The notes below the pieces were generated by a model. It saw nothing but the letters and a program-made list of their open reading frames with translations. It did not search any database and was not told the DNA's origin. DNA of 64,000 nt from Ferruginibacter sp. (GTDB lineage: Bacteria > Bacteroidota > Bacteroidia > Chitinophagales > Chitinophagaceae): the NCBI GenBank assembly GCA_025362235.1, contig JANYGZ010000006.1:1-64000 (forward strand), in the 5' to 3' direction. Shown piece after piece: positions 1-8,060 of this stretch. Positions within the stretch are counted from its first letter, which is position 1, and each line of letters starts with the position of its first letter. The translations under genes were made by a program, and so were the position numbers.

Positions 1-1
1 C

Positions 2-151
2 CTGGAAAACATCTTAAATTTCTTTACTAACAGGCACACAAACGCAAATGCAGAATCATTCAACTCAAAAATAAAACTCTTTAGGGCTAATCTTAGAGGC
101 GTAACAGATACTAAATTTTTTCTCTTTAGATTACATAAACTTTTTGCTTAG
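2..151 (+). CDS. ISAon1-type transposase, C-terminal fragment cut by window edge
   Basis: The frame starting at base 2 is open from the window edge to a TAG at 149-151 and encodes 49 residues. They include NANAESFNSKIKLFRANLRG and end in FFLFRLHKLFA. This matches my memory of the C-terminus of ISAon1/ISL3-like DDE transposases common in Bacteroidetes, where the ESFN glutamate belongs to the catalytic region. The bases just after the stop (about 151-165, beginning GTCCCCAATG) probably form the right end of the IS, because a decayed RAYT reading frame begins by 168. The rest of the element lies outside the window, so its integrity cannot be judged. Confidence 0.7.
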   Translation: MENILNFFTNRHTNANAESFNSKIKLFRANLRGVTDTKFFLFRLHKLFA

Positions 152-167
152 TCCCCAATGTTTAATT

Positions 168-547
168 GTGAGCCTTAGAAAGCTGCTGAGTGGCTATGCA
201 AGAATTTATAATAAACTATCGGCAAACCGGTTCCTTGTTTCGCCAAAAAACTAAATCTAAAAATGTTGCAGACTCAGACTGGGTGGTAAGGCAGCACTAC
301 AATCTTCTGGATTATTGTTCCAATTGCTTTTCTTATATCCATCAAAACCCTGTACTGGCGGGGCTGGTAAAATGCCGGTGATTGGCAGTTCTCTTCTTAT
401 CTTGATTACGCAAGTTTAAGAAAAGGAAGTTTGTGCAATAAAGTATTGGCGACTAAATATTGTTGTTATGAAGAAAGGGGTTTTGTAATTCAAAACAATA
501 AGAAGCTGGACGATGATTTTATAGGTTTTTTTGAAAAGGATGGTTAA
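168..547 (+). pseudogene. RAYT (REP-associated tyrosine transposase) remnant
   Basis: Three reading frames in succession give one recognisable Y1 transposase C-terminus. The first piece reads SLRKLLSGYARIYNKLS (171-220). The second reads QTGSLFRQKTKSK and then YIHQNPVLAGLV (about 223-370). The third reads AGDWQFSSYLDYASLRKGSL and ends FFEKDG-stop at 547. RAYT proteins have exactly this order (GSLF, YIHxNPV, DWxxSSY). The N-terminal half with the HUH motif is missing, replaced by the end of the IS at about 151-165. At least two frameshifts make it non-functional. REP-like palindromes follow immediately downstream, which is the usual RAYT context. Confidence 0.75.
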
Positions 548-549
548 CC

Positions 550-574
550 CAGTCTGATCGTCCCGGTCTGACTG
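550..574. repeat. REP-like palindrome, copy 1
   Basis: A 25-base element whose two halves (CAGTCTGATCG and CGGTCTGACTG) are imperfect complements. It is the inverted copy, with one mismatch, of the element at 654-678. It starts three bases after the stop of the RAYT remnant, as expected of the REP sequences mobilised by such transposases. Confidence 0.65.
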
Positions 575-639
575 AGTTAGATTATACTAAACAACTATAG
601 AGAAATGTGTTTTCTTATTTTTATCGGCATTTCTTTATT

Positions 640-692
640 CAGTTTATATCTTCCAGTCAGACCGGGACGGTCAGACTGGAAGATATAAACTG
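640..692. repeat. REP-like palindrome, copy 2, with perfect 19-bp arms
   Basis: A 53-base palindrome. The outer arms (CAGTTTATATCTTCCAGTC at 640-658 and its exact reverse complement at 674-692) enclose AGACCGGGACGGTCA. The core at 654-678 is the reverse complement of the 550-574 element with one mismatch. The pair forms a BIME-like unit of two REP sequences in opposite orientation. It lies about 80 bases upstream of the nitroreductase start. Confidence 0.65.
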
Positions 693-772
693 TTCAACAA
701 TTTCTTTGATGCCAGATATGTACGAAGGATAAAATAAATTTTAAGCAATACCCTTCAATTAAAAATAAAAAA

Positions 773-1381
773 ATGGAAACAGGTTTTCAATATTTTAATG
801 AGCAGGTTAAAAACAGGCGGTCGGTATTCCCACAACAGTTTGTGCCAGGCAAAGCAGTTGCCCATGAAATCATTCAACAGATAATGACCAATGCTACATG
901 GGCGCCCAATCATGGTAATGCAGAGCCCTGGCTCTTTACTGTTTTTGCCGGCAATAGTTTGCAAAAATTTGCAGACCTTCAAAGTGATCTGTATAAAAAA
1001 GAAGCAGGCGAAAATTTTGTGGAAGCAAAATATATCAAGTTGCAACAGCAGCCTTTACTGGCATCGCATGTAATTGCCATCGGTATGAAATGCACAACCA
1101 CCAAGCGCATACCAGAAACAGAAGATATGGAAGCCGTTTCATGCGCTGTTCAAAATATACATTTGTCTGTTACAGCATACGGTTTAGGTGGTTATTGGAC
1201 AACTGGTGGAATAACCTACATGGAGAATGCAAGATATTTATTTGGGCTGGAAGCAGAAGATAAACTATTGGGATTTTTTTATATTGGCCATATAGCTGTT
1301 CCATCACCAGCTGCCAAGCGTAAATCAATAGACGAAAAAGTAATTTGGGTAAAACAGTTAATCAAAAATATCGGAGGATAA
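773..1381 (+). CDS. Nitroreductase family protein
   Basis: A 202-residue cytoplasmic FMN enzyme of the nitroreductase superfamily. The opening region (RRSVFPQQFVP) aligns with the N-terminal RRSxR FMN-phosphate motif of the family. ATWAPNHGNAEPWLFTVF gives the W-P-N-H-x-x-x-x-P-W signature of the YdjA-like subgroup. GLGGYWTTGG and LGFFYIGH are the C-terminal flavin-pocket segments. The substrate cannot be inferred. It is monocistronic and converges on cysM with a 24-bp overlap of the 3' ends. The upstream region holds the REP palindromes. Confidence 0.85.
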   Translation: METGFQYFNEQVKNRRSVFPQQFVPGKAVAHEIIQQIMTNATWAPNHGNAEPWLFTVFAGNSLQKFADLQSDLYKKEAGENFVEAKYIKLQQQPLLASHVIAIGMKCTTTKRIPETEDMEAVSCAVQNIHLSVTAYGLGGYWTTGGITYMENARYLFGLEAEDKLLGFFYIGHIAVPSPAAKRKSIDEKVIWVKQLIKNIGG

Positions 1382-2239
1382 ATACCTATCACCCCTGTCG
1401 CAGATGATTGCTACAATTACCCCGGAACTTAATTCTTTTGATAGCTCAATAGCAGCGTGTACCGCACCTCCGCTGCTTAGTCCGCTAAAAACAGCTTCTT
1501 CCCTTGCTAAACGTTTGGTCATTATGCGGGCATATTTTTCGTCTATTTCTATAACACGGTCAATTCTTTTGCGGTCGAATATTTTTGGAAGATAGGCTTC
1601 GGGCCATTTGCGTATACCTGGTATCTGCGATCCATCTGTTGGCTGGCATCCTATAATTTGTACCGCCGCATTTTGTTCCTTTAAATACCTTGATACACCC
1701 ATTATAGTTCCGGTAGTACCCATCGCCGAAACAAAATGTGTTATTGTACCGGCAGTATCTTTCCATATTTCTGGACCGGTAGTTTTATAGTGCATACCCG
1801 CATTGTCGGGATTGTCAAATTGGTTTAGCATCAGGTAACCACCTTTGGCTACTTGTCCATTGGCATAATCAATAGCGCCTTCCATTGATTTTGTTTGCGG
1901 GGTAAGGATAACTTTAGCGCCAAAAGCCTGCATTGCCAGTACTCTTTCCTTTGTAGCATTTTCCGGCATCACCAGTTCTATCGGTACTTTAAACAAACTG
2001 GCAATCATTGCTAAAGCAATACCCGTATTGCCGCTGGTAGCCTCTATCAATGTTATTCCATCTTTTATTTCACCCCGGTCCAATGCACCTTTTATCATAC
2101 CATATGCCGCACGGTCTTTTACACTGCCACCCGGATTATTGCCTTCTAGCTTGGCATAAATAGTTACATTTTTGTTGGTATTAACCTGCTCCAGTTTTAC
2201 CATCGGTGTATTGCCTACCAAATCTAAAATTCCTGCCAT
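1358..2239 (-). CDS. cysM: Cysteine synthase, CysM-type
   Basis: A PLP-dependent beta-replacement enzyme (293 residues) that makes cysteine from O-acetylserine and a sulfide donor. It shows GGSVKDRAAYGM with the Schiff-base lysine, the TSGNTGIALA phosphate and substrate loop, and the C-terminal SGLSSGGAVHAA PLP-binding loop. The length and short C-terminus fit CysM (cysteine synthase B) better than CysK; a separate cysK lies at 10.8-11.7 kb. It is transcribed on its own toward the nitroreductase. Its upstream region carries a 99-bp palindromic repeat. I see no copy of the cys operator in front of it. Confidence 0.88.
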   Translation of the reverse strand: MAGILDLVGNTPMVKLEQVNTNKNVTIYAKLEGNNPGGSVKDRAAYGMIKGALDRGEIKDGITLIEATSGNTGIALAMIASLFKVPIELVMPENATKERVLAMQAFGAKVILTPQTKSMEGAIDYANGQVAKGGYLMLNQFDNPDNAGMHYKTTGPEIWKDTAGTITHFVSAMGTTGTIMGVSRYLKEQNAAVQIIGCQPTDGSQIPGIRKWPEAYLPKIFDRKRIDRVIEIDEKYARIMTKRLAREEAVFSGLSSGGAVHAAIELSKELSSGVIVAIICDRGDRYLSSDIFD

Positions 2240-2327
2240 AAAATGTATAGTATTTATCTTCTAAGATACAACCTCATCTAAAATATTTTGTTGTTTATTT
2301 TGCATTGCTGTAAATTATAACAATTTA

Positions 2328-2426
2328 TTTCACACAAAGTGAACAACGATAACAAAGGTCACAAAGCAAAACACTATGCATCAATACTCTTTGTTTACTT
2401 TGTATACTTAGTTTCTTTGTGTGAAA
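2328..2426. repeat. Dispersed palindromic repeat unit (single copy)
   Basis: It begins TTTCACACAAAG and ends CTTTGTGTGAAA, so the ends are perfect 12-bp inverted repeats about 100 bp apart. The inside (ATCAATACTCTTTGTTTACTTTG) matches the reverse complement of the four tandem units after hemL at 26.0-26.4 kb. It is therefore the same family in the opposite orientation. It lies between cysM and DUF2490. Confidence 0.75.
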
Positions 2427-2435
2427 TTTAATGGC

Positions 2436-3182
2436 CTATTTATTTTTCCGTAAATCAAAATTCTGTACACAGGTAAACCGAATGTAATTAATATCTATAA
2501 ATTGATTACCTGTTGGCAGTTGTTGAAATGAATTAAGATATCCTAACTGCAGGTTTGTTACTTTACTTATTTGAAATTTAAACCCAGCAAAAAAACGATT
2601 TTGATCAAAATAATTATATACGATCTCTTCCCCAAAGTTGATCATTATTTCATCTCCCAACACAAAAGAAATTGCACTGGGCGGGTTTTCCTTTTTGCCC
2701 AATGGTATCTCATAAAGAAGTGCATACCGGACCCTGTAATTAAAATTGTACACTGTTGCAAGCGTACTGTCATTTAATACTTTTTGCCGAAATCTTTCCT
2801 CCAGCCTTATACCCTGCCTCATGGTTTTTCTACCATAGTCCGTAAACCACTGAATTTGCTGCCAGGGCCTGTTTTCGGTTTGTGAAATATATTTATGAGT
2901 GCCTGACGGAAAAACATTGGCCCATGCAAACCCGGCAGTAAGTTTGGTTTTAGGTGCCAGGTAATAGGTTAACCCCAGGCGGAGTATGCCTATTGAAAAA
3001 TTATTAACAAAACCATCCTGTGTGCGCAGGTTGCCGTCTGTTGTCAGTTCCCATTTATTACTCAATCTCAATATATTAAAATAAGCTACCCACACCTGGT
3101 TAAAACTTTGCGTATGTTTATCAGTTTGTGCTTTTAATGAAAAACATGATACAGTAAACAATAAAAATATAAACTTCTTCAT
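2436..3182 (-). CDS. DUF2490 family outer-membrane-type protein
   Basis: A 248-residue exported protein. Residues 1-18 form a signal peptide ending at LKAQ. The rest alternates short amphipathic beta strands with aromatic ends (GILRLGLTYYLAPKTKLTAGF, FAGFKFQISKVTNLQLGYL), as expected of a small outer-membrane barrel, and the pattern matches DUF2490. The function is unknown. Two copies of the putative cys operator lie upstream, one over the -33 region and one between the promoter and the start codon. It is therefore probably controlled together with sulfate assimilation and may serve import of a sulfur compound (inference). Confidence 0.75.
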   Translation of the reverse strand: MKKFIFLLFTVSCFSLKAQTDKHTQSFNQVWVAYFNILRLSNKWELTTDGNLRTQDGFVNNFSIGILRLGLTYYLAPKTKLTAGFAWANVFPSGTHKYISQTENRPWQQIQWFTDYGRKTMRQGIRLEERFRQKVLNDSTLATVYNFNYRVRYALLYEIPLGKKENPPSAISFVLGDEIMINFGEEIVYNYFDQNRFFAGFKFQISKVTNLQLGYLNSFQQLPTGNQFIDINYIRFTCVQNFDLRKNK

Positions 3183-3211
3183 GAGTTGCTATGAGATATG
3201 TCGAATAATTT

Positions 3212-3232
3212 AGTCTGCTGCATCAGTAGACT
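3212..3232. promoter_or_regulatory. Putative cys-regulon operator, site 1 (DUF2490 leader)
   Basis: AGTCTGCT-N5-AGTAGACT, an inverted repeat with 8-bp arms and one mismatch, extended outward by TTA/TAA. It lies 30 bp before the DUF2490 start and downstream of its predicted promoter, a roadblock position. Spacing is identical at the sites at 3305, 4948 and 16381. Confidence 0.55.
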
Positions 3233-3283
3233 AATAGGATAAAAAATAACTGTTTCCTGTTTCATCTGGATTTAAATTATGGG

Positions 3284-3325
3284 CAAATATACATTGGATT
3301 TAATAGTCTACCAATTTTATAGACT
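3284..3325 (-). promoter_or_regulatory. DUF2490 promoter with overlapping operator, site 2
   Basis: On the minus strand, TATATTTG (3284-3291) fits the Bacteroidetes -7 consensus TAnnTTTG. A TTG (3312-3314) lies 20 bases upstream as the -33 element. The inverted repeat AGTCTACC-N5-TATAGACT (3305-3325) is centred on that -33 element, so a bound regulator would block the sigma factor. Confidence 0.55.
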
Positions 3326-3362
3326 TATATTTAAAAATATTTTTCTGGAAATAAAAATAAGA

Positions 3363-4328
3363 TTAAAGAAAAATTGCCCTGCTAATGGTAATGAGGCTGC
3401 AAATAATAACAACTACCCCCACTGCAATAAACATTTTTTTTGTTGGAAGCTTAGCAGTAAGCATCGCAGAAAAGGGTGCGGTAACAATACCGCCAATAAG
3501 CAACCCGGCTACCACGTTCCAGTGATGGATGCCAATGGTAAATATAAAAGTAATGGCACTTGCCACGGTAAGGATACATTTTGCAAAAGTAGAACTGCCA
3601 ATTACAAACCTTGGCGTGTGCCCGTTTTTTATAAAGGTACCGGTAACCAATGGCCCCCAGCCTCCACCACCAAAAGAATCTATAAAGCCACCGACAAGGC
3701 CCAGCACAGTTATATTACTTTTTTTCTTTTTTGGATTGGTTTCCTTTTTTCTAAAAGCGTTTTGCAAAATTCTAATTCCGAGGTACATGCTATACAATGC
3801 AATAAAAGGCTTGGTTATTTTGGCATACCTTTCACCAACATAAGTAAGCGCCAAAGCACCAATAACTGCACCTATAATTGCCGGAATGGCCAGGGCCCTT
3901 GCCAGTTTTTTATTGATATTTCCTAATTGCCAGTGACTGATAGAACCTGCAGCGCTGGTAAATGCTTCAGCCGAATGTATGCTTGCACTTACTACGGTTG
4001 GAGGAACATTCATGATTAATAAAAGCGATGTGCAAATAACTCCGTATCCCATACCCATTGAGCCGGCAACCACTTCTGCACCAAAACCTATTAACAGCAT
4101 CCAGTAAAATATATGGTTATCGCTATTGAGTGCGGTTTGTAAACGGGTAAGTTGTTCTGCTGATAAAAAAAAATAAGAAAATATAATAGCTATTAACACA
4201 ATGGCAATGGCTATAATATATTTGTTAACCACTTTTCTTCTCGAAGAGTTAAATTCCTGTTTGGTAGAAACAATATCACTTGAATGAATGATATTTTCGA
4301 TTGTATCTTCCTGCGGCTTGTTTGACAT
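3363..4328 (-). CDS. TauE/SafE family permease (sulfite/sulfonate-type exporter)
   Basis: A 321-residue inner-membrane protein of the TauE/SafE (DUF81) family. An N-terminal cytoplasmic tail of about 45 residues is followed by roughly eight to nine hydrophobic segments. The repeated motifs GFGAEVVAGSMGMGYGVI and GLVGGFIDSFGGGGWGPLVTG are the paired family signature. Members move sulfite, sulfonates or other organic anions. Its stop-to-start arrangement with sirC (start at 4328 against sirC stop at 4331) puts both genes in one operon behind a cys operator. That suggests a role in sulfate entry or relief of excess sulfite (inference). Confidence 0.85.
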   Translation of the reverse strand: MSNKPQEDTIENIIHSSDIVSTKQEFNSSRRKVVNKYIIAIAIVLIAIIFSYFFLSAEQLTRLQTALNSDNHIFYWMLLIGFGAEVVAGSMGMGYGVICTSLLLIMNVPPTVVSASIHSAEAFTSAAGSISHWQLGNINKKLARALAIPAIIGAVIGALALTYVGERYAKITKPFIALYSMYLGIRILQNAFRKKETNPKKKKSNITVLGLVGGFIDSFGGGGWGPLVTGTFIKNGHTPRFVIGSSTFAKCILTVASAITFIFTIGIHHWNVVAGLLIGGIVTAPFSAMLTAKLPTKKMFIAVGVVVIICSLITISRAIFL

Positions 4329-4330
4329 TA

Positions 4331-4927
4331 TTATTTTTCCGTTAGTTTTTGTGTTATCTCATTCAGTTGCTTAACCTTTTCCGTAAAATCTCCGCCTATT
4401 TTATTCCGGATGTTTTGCATGTTGGTTAATAAATCACCGATTTCACCGGGCAATGTTTCATTCAACACTTCTTTTATACGTTTGGCAATAGTAGGCGATT
4501 TACCATTGGTACTGATAGCAATTTTAAGGTTACCTTTTTGTACAATAGAAGCAAGATAAAAATCAGACAGATCGGGTTTATCGGCCACATTTATTAATAT
4601 TCCTTTGCTTTTTGCATCAGCAGCAACCTGGCTGCTGATAACAGCATCGTTGATGGCAACTATCGCAATATCAATATTATCAAAGTCGCTCAGGGCATAA
4701 GGCCTTTCTATCAAACTAACTGCAGGATATGCTTTAACCAGTTCCTTTATTTCAGCACTAATTTCTGTAGCTACCAATACAATTTTTGCTTCAGGCGAAT
4801 TGGATAAAATAGCCTGTAGTTTTTCCATACCCACATAGCCCCCGCCTACTATAAGTAGGCGTAATTGATTTAACTTTAAAAAAACAGGAAAAAGTTCATT
4901 ACTCTCCTGTGTGCCAGGTTTTGCCAT
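4331..4927 (-). CDS. Precorrin-2 dehydrogenase / sirohydrochlorin ferrochelatase (Met8p/CysG N-terminal type)
   Basis: It carries out the last steps of siroheme synthesis: NAD-dependent oxidation of precorrin-2 and probably iron insertion. It shows a Rossmann motif LLIVGGGYVGMEK near residue 25, INVADKPDLSDFYLASIV, and STNGKSPTIAKRIKE, the Met8p substrate-site region. I place the start at the ATG at 4927. The upstream TTG at 4936 lies inside the -7 box TATATTTG (4934-4941), so it cannot be transcribed in full. The transcript would then be nearly leaderless. It forms an operon with the TauE permease. SUMT (cobA), which makes the precorrin-2, is encoded at 9.7-10.6 kb. Confidence 0.85.
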   Translation of the reverse strand: MAKPGTQESNELFPVFLKLNQLRLLIVGGGYVGMEKLQAILSNSPEAKIVLVATEISAEIKELVKAYPAVSLIERPYALSDFDNIDIAIVAINDAVISSQVAADAKSKGILINVADKPDLSDFYLASIVQKGNLKIAISTNGKSPTIAKRIKEVLNETLPGEIGDLLTNMQNIRNKIGGDFTEKVKQLNEITQKLTEK

Positions 4928-4933
4928 CGGCAG

Positions 4934-4968
4934 CAAATATACATAAATCTCTACTAAATTAGTAGACT
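4934..4968 (-). promoter_or_regulatory. sirC promoter with operator, site 3
   Basis: On the minus strand, TATATTTG (4934-4941) is a consensus -7 box. Just upstream lies TCTCTACT-N5-AGTAGACT (4948-4968), seven of eight arm positions complementary and the same spacing as sites 1 and 2. It covers the zone where the -33 element should be. No convincing TTTG is visible there. Confidence 0.5.
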
Positions 4969-5001
4969 AATGAAAATATTTTTTATTGGGATAGATAAAG
5001 T

Positions 5002-5829
5002 TCAGGATACAGCTAAAACCCGTGGCTTTGTTTTGATTAGCTTAATAGCATCGCCTACCTGCATGGTTCCTTTTTGCTTAAACAATATATTTTGTCCGAA
5101 ATATACTTTGTTATCCATGCTTCTGTATTGGGCAAAGGTTTTTAAAGGCTCCTTTGTTTTAAGGGCATTAACCTGATCGATGGTGGTAACTGTGCAACGG
5201 GAACATAATTTTACACCATACAAATCAATTTCATTTACCACTACATGCTCCATTATATCTTCATCATAGGGCTCTCCGCCGGTAAAAACAATATTTGGCC
5301 GGAAACGGTTCATAGGCAAAGGCTCTGCCAAACGGCTGTTCAAATCATCCAATGAAGCTTGCCCAATCATCAACAAGGGGTATCCATCAGAAAAAGCAGT
5401 AATCTCGTTATTTTGAGCATACTGCACATCAACTTTTCTTTTTTCAGTATCCGGCATGTACACTAACCTGCAGGGCATAGCTAATTTCTTTGACAACCAT
5501 TCATCGGCAGTATCACTCACATACAGAGCATCACATTCATCGGCCCACACTTTTACTTTACTGGTTTGTTTGGGCAAAGGATGCAATGGTACCGCCACTT
5601 TATCGGTGCTATCATTTTTATGATAAATAATCAACTCATTATTTTCAATAGCTGTTTGTAATAAACTCATTACGGGGTATTCTCTTTGCGTAAGAAAACT
5701 ATTATTGGCATCCACCAGCATCCATCTTCTATCGTATTGAAAACCTCTGTCAGTTAATTGTGCTGCAGACAGTTTAATACCGCCCAGCGATTTAATGGGG
5801 TAAATAAAGAGTTGGCTAATGCTGTACAT
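5002..5829 (-). CDS. MOSC domain protein (YcbX-like, molybdenum-cofactor enzyme family)
   Basis: A 275-residue protein. The N-terminal beta-barrel domain (ISQLFIYPIKSLGGIKLSAA, then DRRWMLVD) is followed by a MOSC domain with MNRFRPNIV and LCSRCTVTTID, whose cysteine is the sulfur- or Mo-ligand position of the family. It lacks the C-terminal 2Fe-2S domain of E. coli YcbX. MOSC proteins handle persulfide sulfur or bind Mo cofactor, for example in reduction of N-hydroxylated compounds, so placement in a sulfur cluster is plausible. It precedes sirC on the same strand with a 74-bp gap that contains the sirC promoter. Confidence 0.82.
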   Translation of the reverse strand: MYSISQLFIYPIKSLGGIKLSAAQLTDRGFQYDRRWMLVDANNSFLTQREYPVMSLLQTAIENNELIIYHKNDSTDKVAVPLHPLPKQTSKVKVWADECDALYVSDTADEWLSKKLAMPCRLVYMPDTEKRKVDVQYAQNNEITAFSDGYPLLMIGQASLDDLNSRLAEPLPMNRFRPNIVFTGGEPYDEDIMEHVVVNEIDLYGVKLCSRCTVTTIDQVNALKTKEPLKTFAQYRSMDNKVYFGQNILFKQKGTMQVGDAIKLIKTKPRVLAVS

Positions 5830-6036
5830 TTTAAAACTGGTGATTTTATTTGTTTAAGAATCTGGGTATTGTAAAATATGTTACCACAAAAGACCAGCAG
5901 GTTTAAATTTACTAATTCCTTTTGCACTCTTCTGAAAAATAAAATAAAGTAAAATTTTCGCCATATAAATTTTGCTTCAGAATACAGGCTCTTGAATTGT
6001 TTTATTCATTGTACATTTGATAAAACAAATTTAACG

Positions 6037-6315
6037 TTGAAACCAACCATTACAATAGAATACTGCCCTAAATGCCACTGGCTGTTAAGAGCGGCTTATA
6101 TGGCGCAGGAATTGCTGAATACTTTTGATGGCGACCTTCAATCGGTAACCCTGCAACCTAGCGAAACAGGCGGGCAATACATTATTTACATTAACGGAAA
6201 AATAATTTTTGACCGCAAAATATTTGGCGGGTTCCCCGAAATAAAAGAACTGAAACAAATGGTGAGGGATGTTGTAAATCCTGAAAAAAACCTGGGGCAT
6301 TCTGATAAGCACTAA
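6037..6315 (+). CDS. SelT/SelW/SelH (Rdx) family thioredoxin-like protein
   Basis: A 92-residue protein with the Rdx family motif CPKC near the N-terminus (ITIEYCPKCHWLLRAAYMAQ), then IYINGKIIFDRK and GGFPEIKELKQMVRDVV. The family fold is a small thioredoxin with CxxC, or CxxU in selenoproteins. Here both positions are cysteine. I place the start at the TTG at 6037 because family members begin almost exactly with KPxIxIEYCPKC. An upstream TTG at 5992 would add 15 residues unlike the family. It is the only plus-strand gene inside the cys block and converges on cysI with a 10-bp gap. Confidence 0.8.
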   Translation: MKPTITIEYCPKCHWLLRAAYMAQELLNTFDGDLQSVTLQPSETGGQYIIYINGKIIFDRKIFGGFPEIKELKQMVRDVVNPEKNLGHSDKH

Positions 6316-6325
6316 AAAAAAATTT

Positions 6326-8002
6326 TCAATTAGCAGCCACATATTTCCTGAAAGAAAAATCCCCGAAACTTTCTTTACTGGTTCTCTCATTTTTAAAAGT
6401 CTCGAATAAGTTGTCTAATTCAGCAAGAATGCCTGCCTCATCAAGGCTTTCTTTGTATAATGTATTTAATCTTTCGCCTTCATTATCGCCACCAATATGC
6501 AAATTATACTTACCCGGCGCAGTACCCACAAAACCTATTTCAGCAGCATACGGCCTTGCACAACCATTGGGGCAACCCGTCATACGCATAATAATATCTT
6601 CCTTATCCAATTGATATTTTGCAAGCAATGGTTCTATAGAAGTAATAAGAGAAGGCATGTACCGCTGCCCTTCTGCCAATGCCAGCGGACAGGTAGGCAA
6701 TGCCACACAGGCAATTGAATTTTTACGGAGATGAGAGGCTGCTTCTGTATGTTCAATAATTTTAAAGTGCTCTAATATTTCATTGATGGCAGCTTTGTCT
6801 TTGTCTGCAACATCACTGATAATCATATTTTGATTAGATGTAAACAGGAAATTAGCTTTACCTGTTTTAGCCACTTCAAGCAACGCAGTTTTAAGCGCTA
6901 TTTTTTCATCGTCAAGTACACGGCCATTTTCTATAAACAAAGTGTAATACCAAACTCCCTGTGCATTTTGCAACCACCCATACCTGTCGCTACGTTGATT
7001 AAATTCGTATGGCCTGGCTTGCTCCAACGCAAAGCCTGTACGTTTTTCCACTTCCTGCCTGAATGCATCTACGCCCATTTTGTCAAGCGTATATTTTAAC
7101 CTTGCCAGCTTTCTATCGCTTCGGTTTCCAAAATCACGTTGTACCGTCAATACTTCATAAATCGTCTTCAACACTTTCTCTTCCGTATCTGCAAAACCAA
7201 TCACCGTGCCCAATCTTGCATACGTAGCTGCGTTACCGTGAGTGGTAGATAAGCCACCGCCAACAGCAATGTTAAACCCTTTTAATTCGTTGTTTTCAAT
7301 AATTGCAATTAGCCCAAGATCATTGGTAAAAATATCCACATCATTGTTGGGCGGAATAGCAATACCTATTTTAAATTTCCTCGGCAAATACCTATCCTGG
7401 TAAAGTGGATCAATTTCTTCTTCCTTTTTATCAGCAATCTTTTCATCATCCAGCCAAATTTCGTAATAGGCTTTTGTTTTAGGCATCAGCAAATTACTTA
7501 TCTTGTCTGCATAGGCAAATACCTGTGCATGAATGGGCGATTCACCCGGGTGGGAAGTGCAGCTTACATTACGGTTTATATCACCACAGGTAGCAATAGA
7601 ATCCAGTTTTGCTTCGCTGAAAGACTTAATGGTAGGCCTTATTTTTGACTTGATTAATCCATGCAATTGTATCGTTTGCCGGGTGGTAATTTTAATTACA
7701 CCGGTACTGTTATCCAATGCAATTTCGTTGGCCGCAATCCATTTTTCCGCAGATATAAAACCACCAGGCAAGCGTAAACGGATCATAAAAGTATATAGCC
7801 GGTCCAGCTTTTTTTCGGCCCTTTCCTCTCTTCTGTCACGGTCATCCTGCTGGTACATACCATGAAATTTTATTACCGCAGTATCATCTTCCCTGATAGC
7901 GCCGGTTATTTCATCCTGCAAACTTTGTTGTATTGATCCCCGAAGCCCATCACTGGCCACCTTAATTTTTTCTATTGCGCTTAAATTATTTTTGTCTGAC
8001 AT
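6326..8002 (-). CDS. cysI: Assimilatory sulfite reductase hemoprotein subunit
   Basis: It reduces sulfite to sulfide with six electrons. The 558-residue protein has the two duplicated ferredoxin-like halves of the family. HGLIKSKIRPTIKSFSE and CTSHPGESP lie in the first half. The siroheme/[4Fe-4S] ligands CVALPTCPLA and GCPNGCARP lie in the C-terminal third. The length matches CysI (about 570). It is cotranscribed with cysJ (58-bp gap), the flavoprotein partner, and with the siroheme methyltransferase cobA. Siroheme-type nitrite reductases share the fold, but the flavoprotein partner and the cys context favour sulfite. Confidence 0.93.
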   Translation of the reverse strand: MSDKNNLSAIEKIKVASDGLRGSIQQSLQDEITGAIREDDTAVIKFHGMYQQDDRDRREERAEKKLDRLYTFMIRLRLPGGFISAEKWIAANEIALDNSTGVIKITTRQTIQLHGLIKSKIRPTIKSFSEAKLDSIATCGDINRNVSCTSHPGESPIHAQVFAYADKISNLLMPKTKAYYEIWLDDEKIADKKEEEIDPLYQDRYLPRKFKIGIAIPPNNDVDIFTNDLGLIAIIENNELKGFNIAVGGGLSTTHGNAATYARLGTVIGFADTEEKVLKTIYEVLTVQRDFGNRSDRKLARLKYTLDKMGVDAFRQEVEKRTGFALEQARPYEFNQRSDRYGWLQNAQGVWYYTLFIENGRVLDDEKIALKTALLEVAKTGKANFLFTSNQNMIISDVADKDKAAINEILEHFKIIEHTEAASHLRKNSIACVALPTCPLALAEGQRYMPSLITSIEPLLAKYQLDKEDIIMRMTGCPNGCARPYAAEIGFVGTAPGKYNLHIGGDNEGERLNTLYKESLDEAGILAELDNLFETFKNERTSKESFGDFSFRKYVAAN

Positions 8003-8060
8003 ATTGATTATTTATGAACGCTTCTTTATAATAAATTTTTATCCGTTCGTATCCGTATTT

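Noticed and set aside
3279-3926. A 215-codon plus-strand frame over the TauE permease
   Set aside because: It is antisense to a clear permease, has unlikely composition (many Asn, Cys and Lys) and matches no family.
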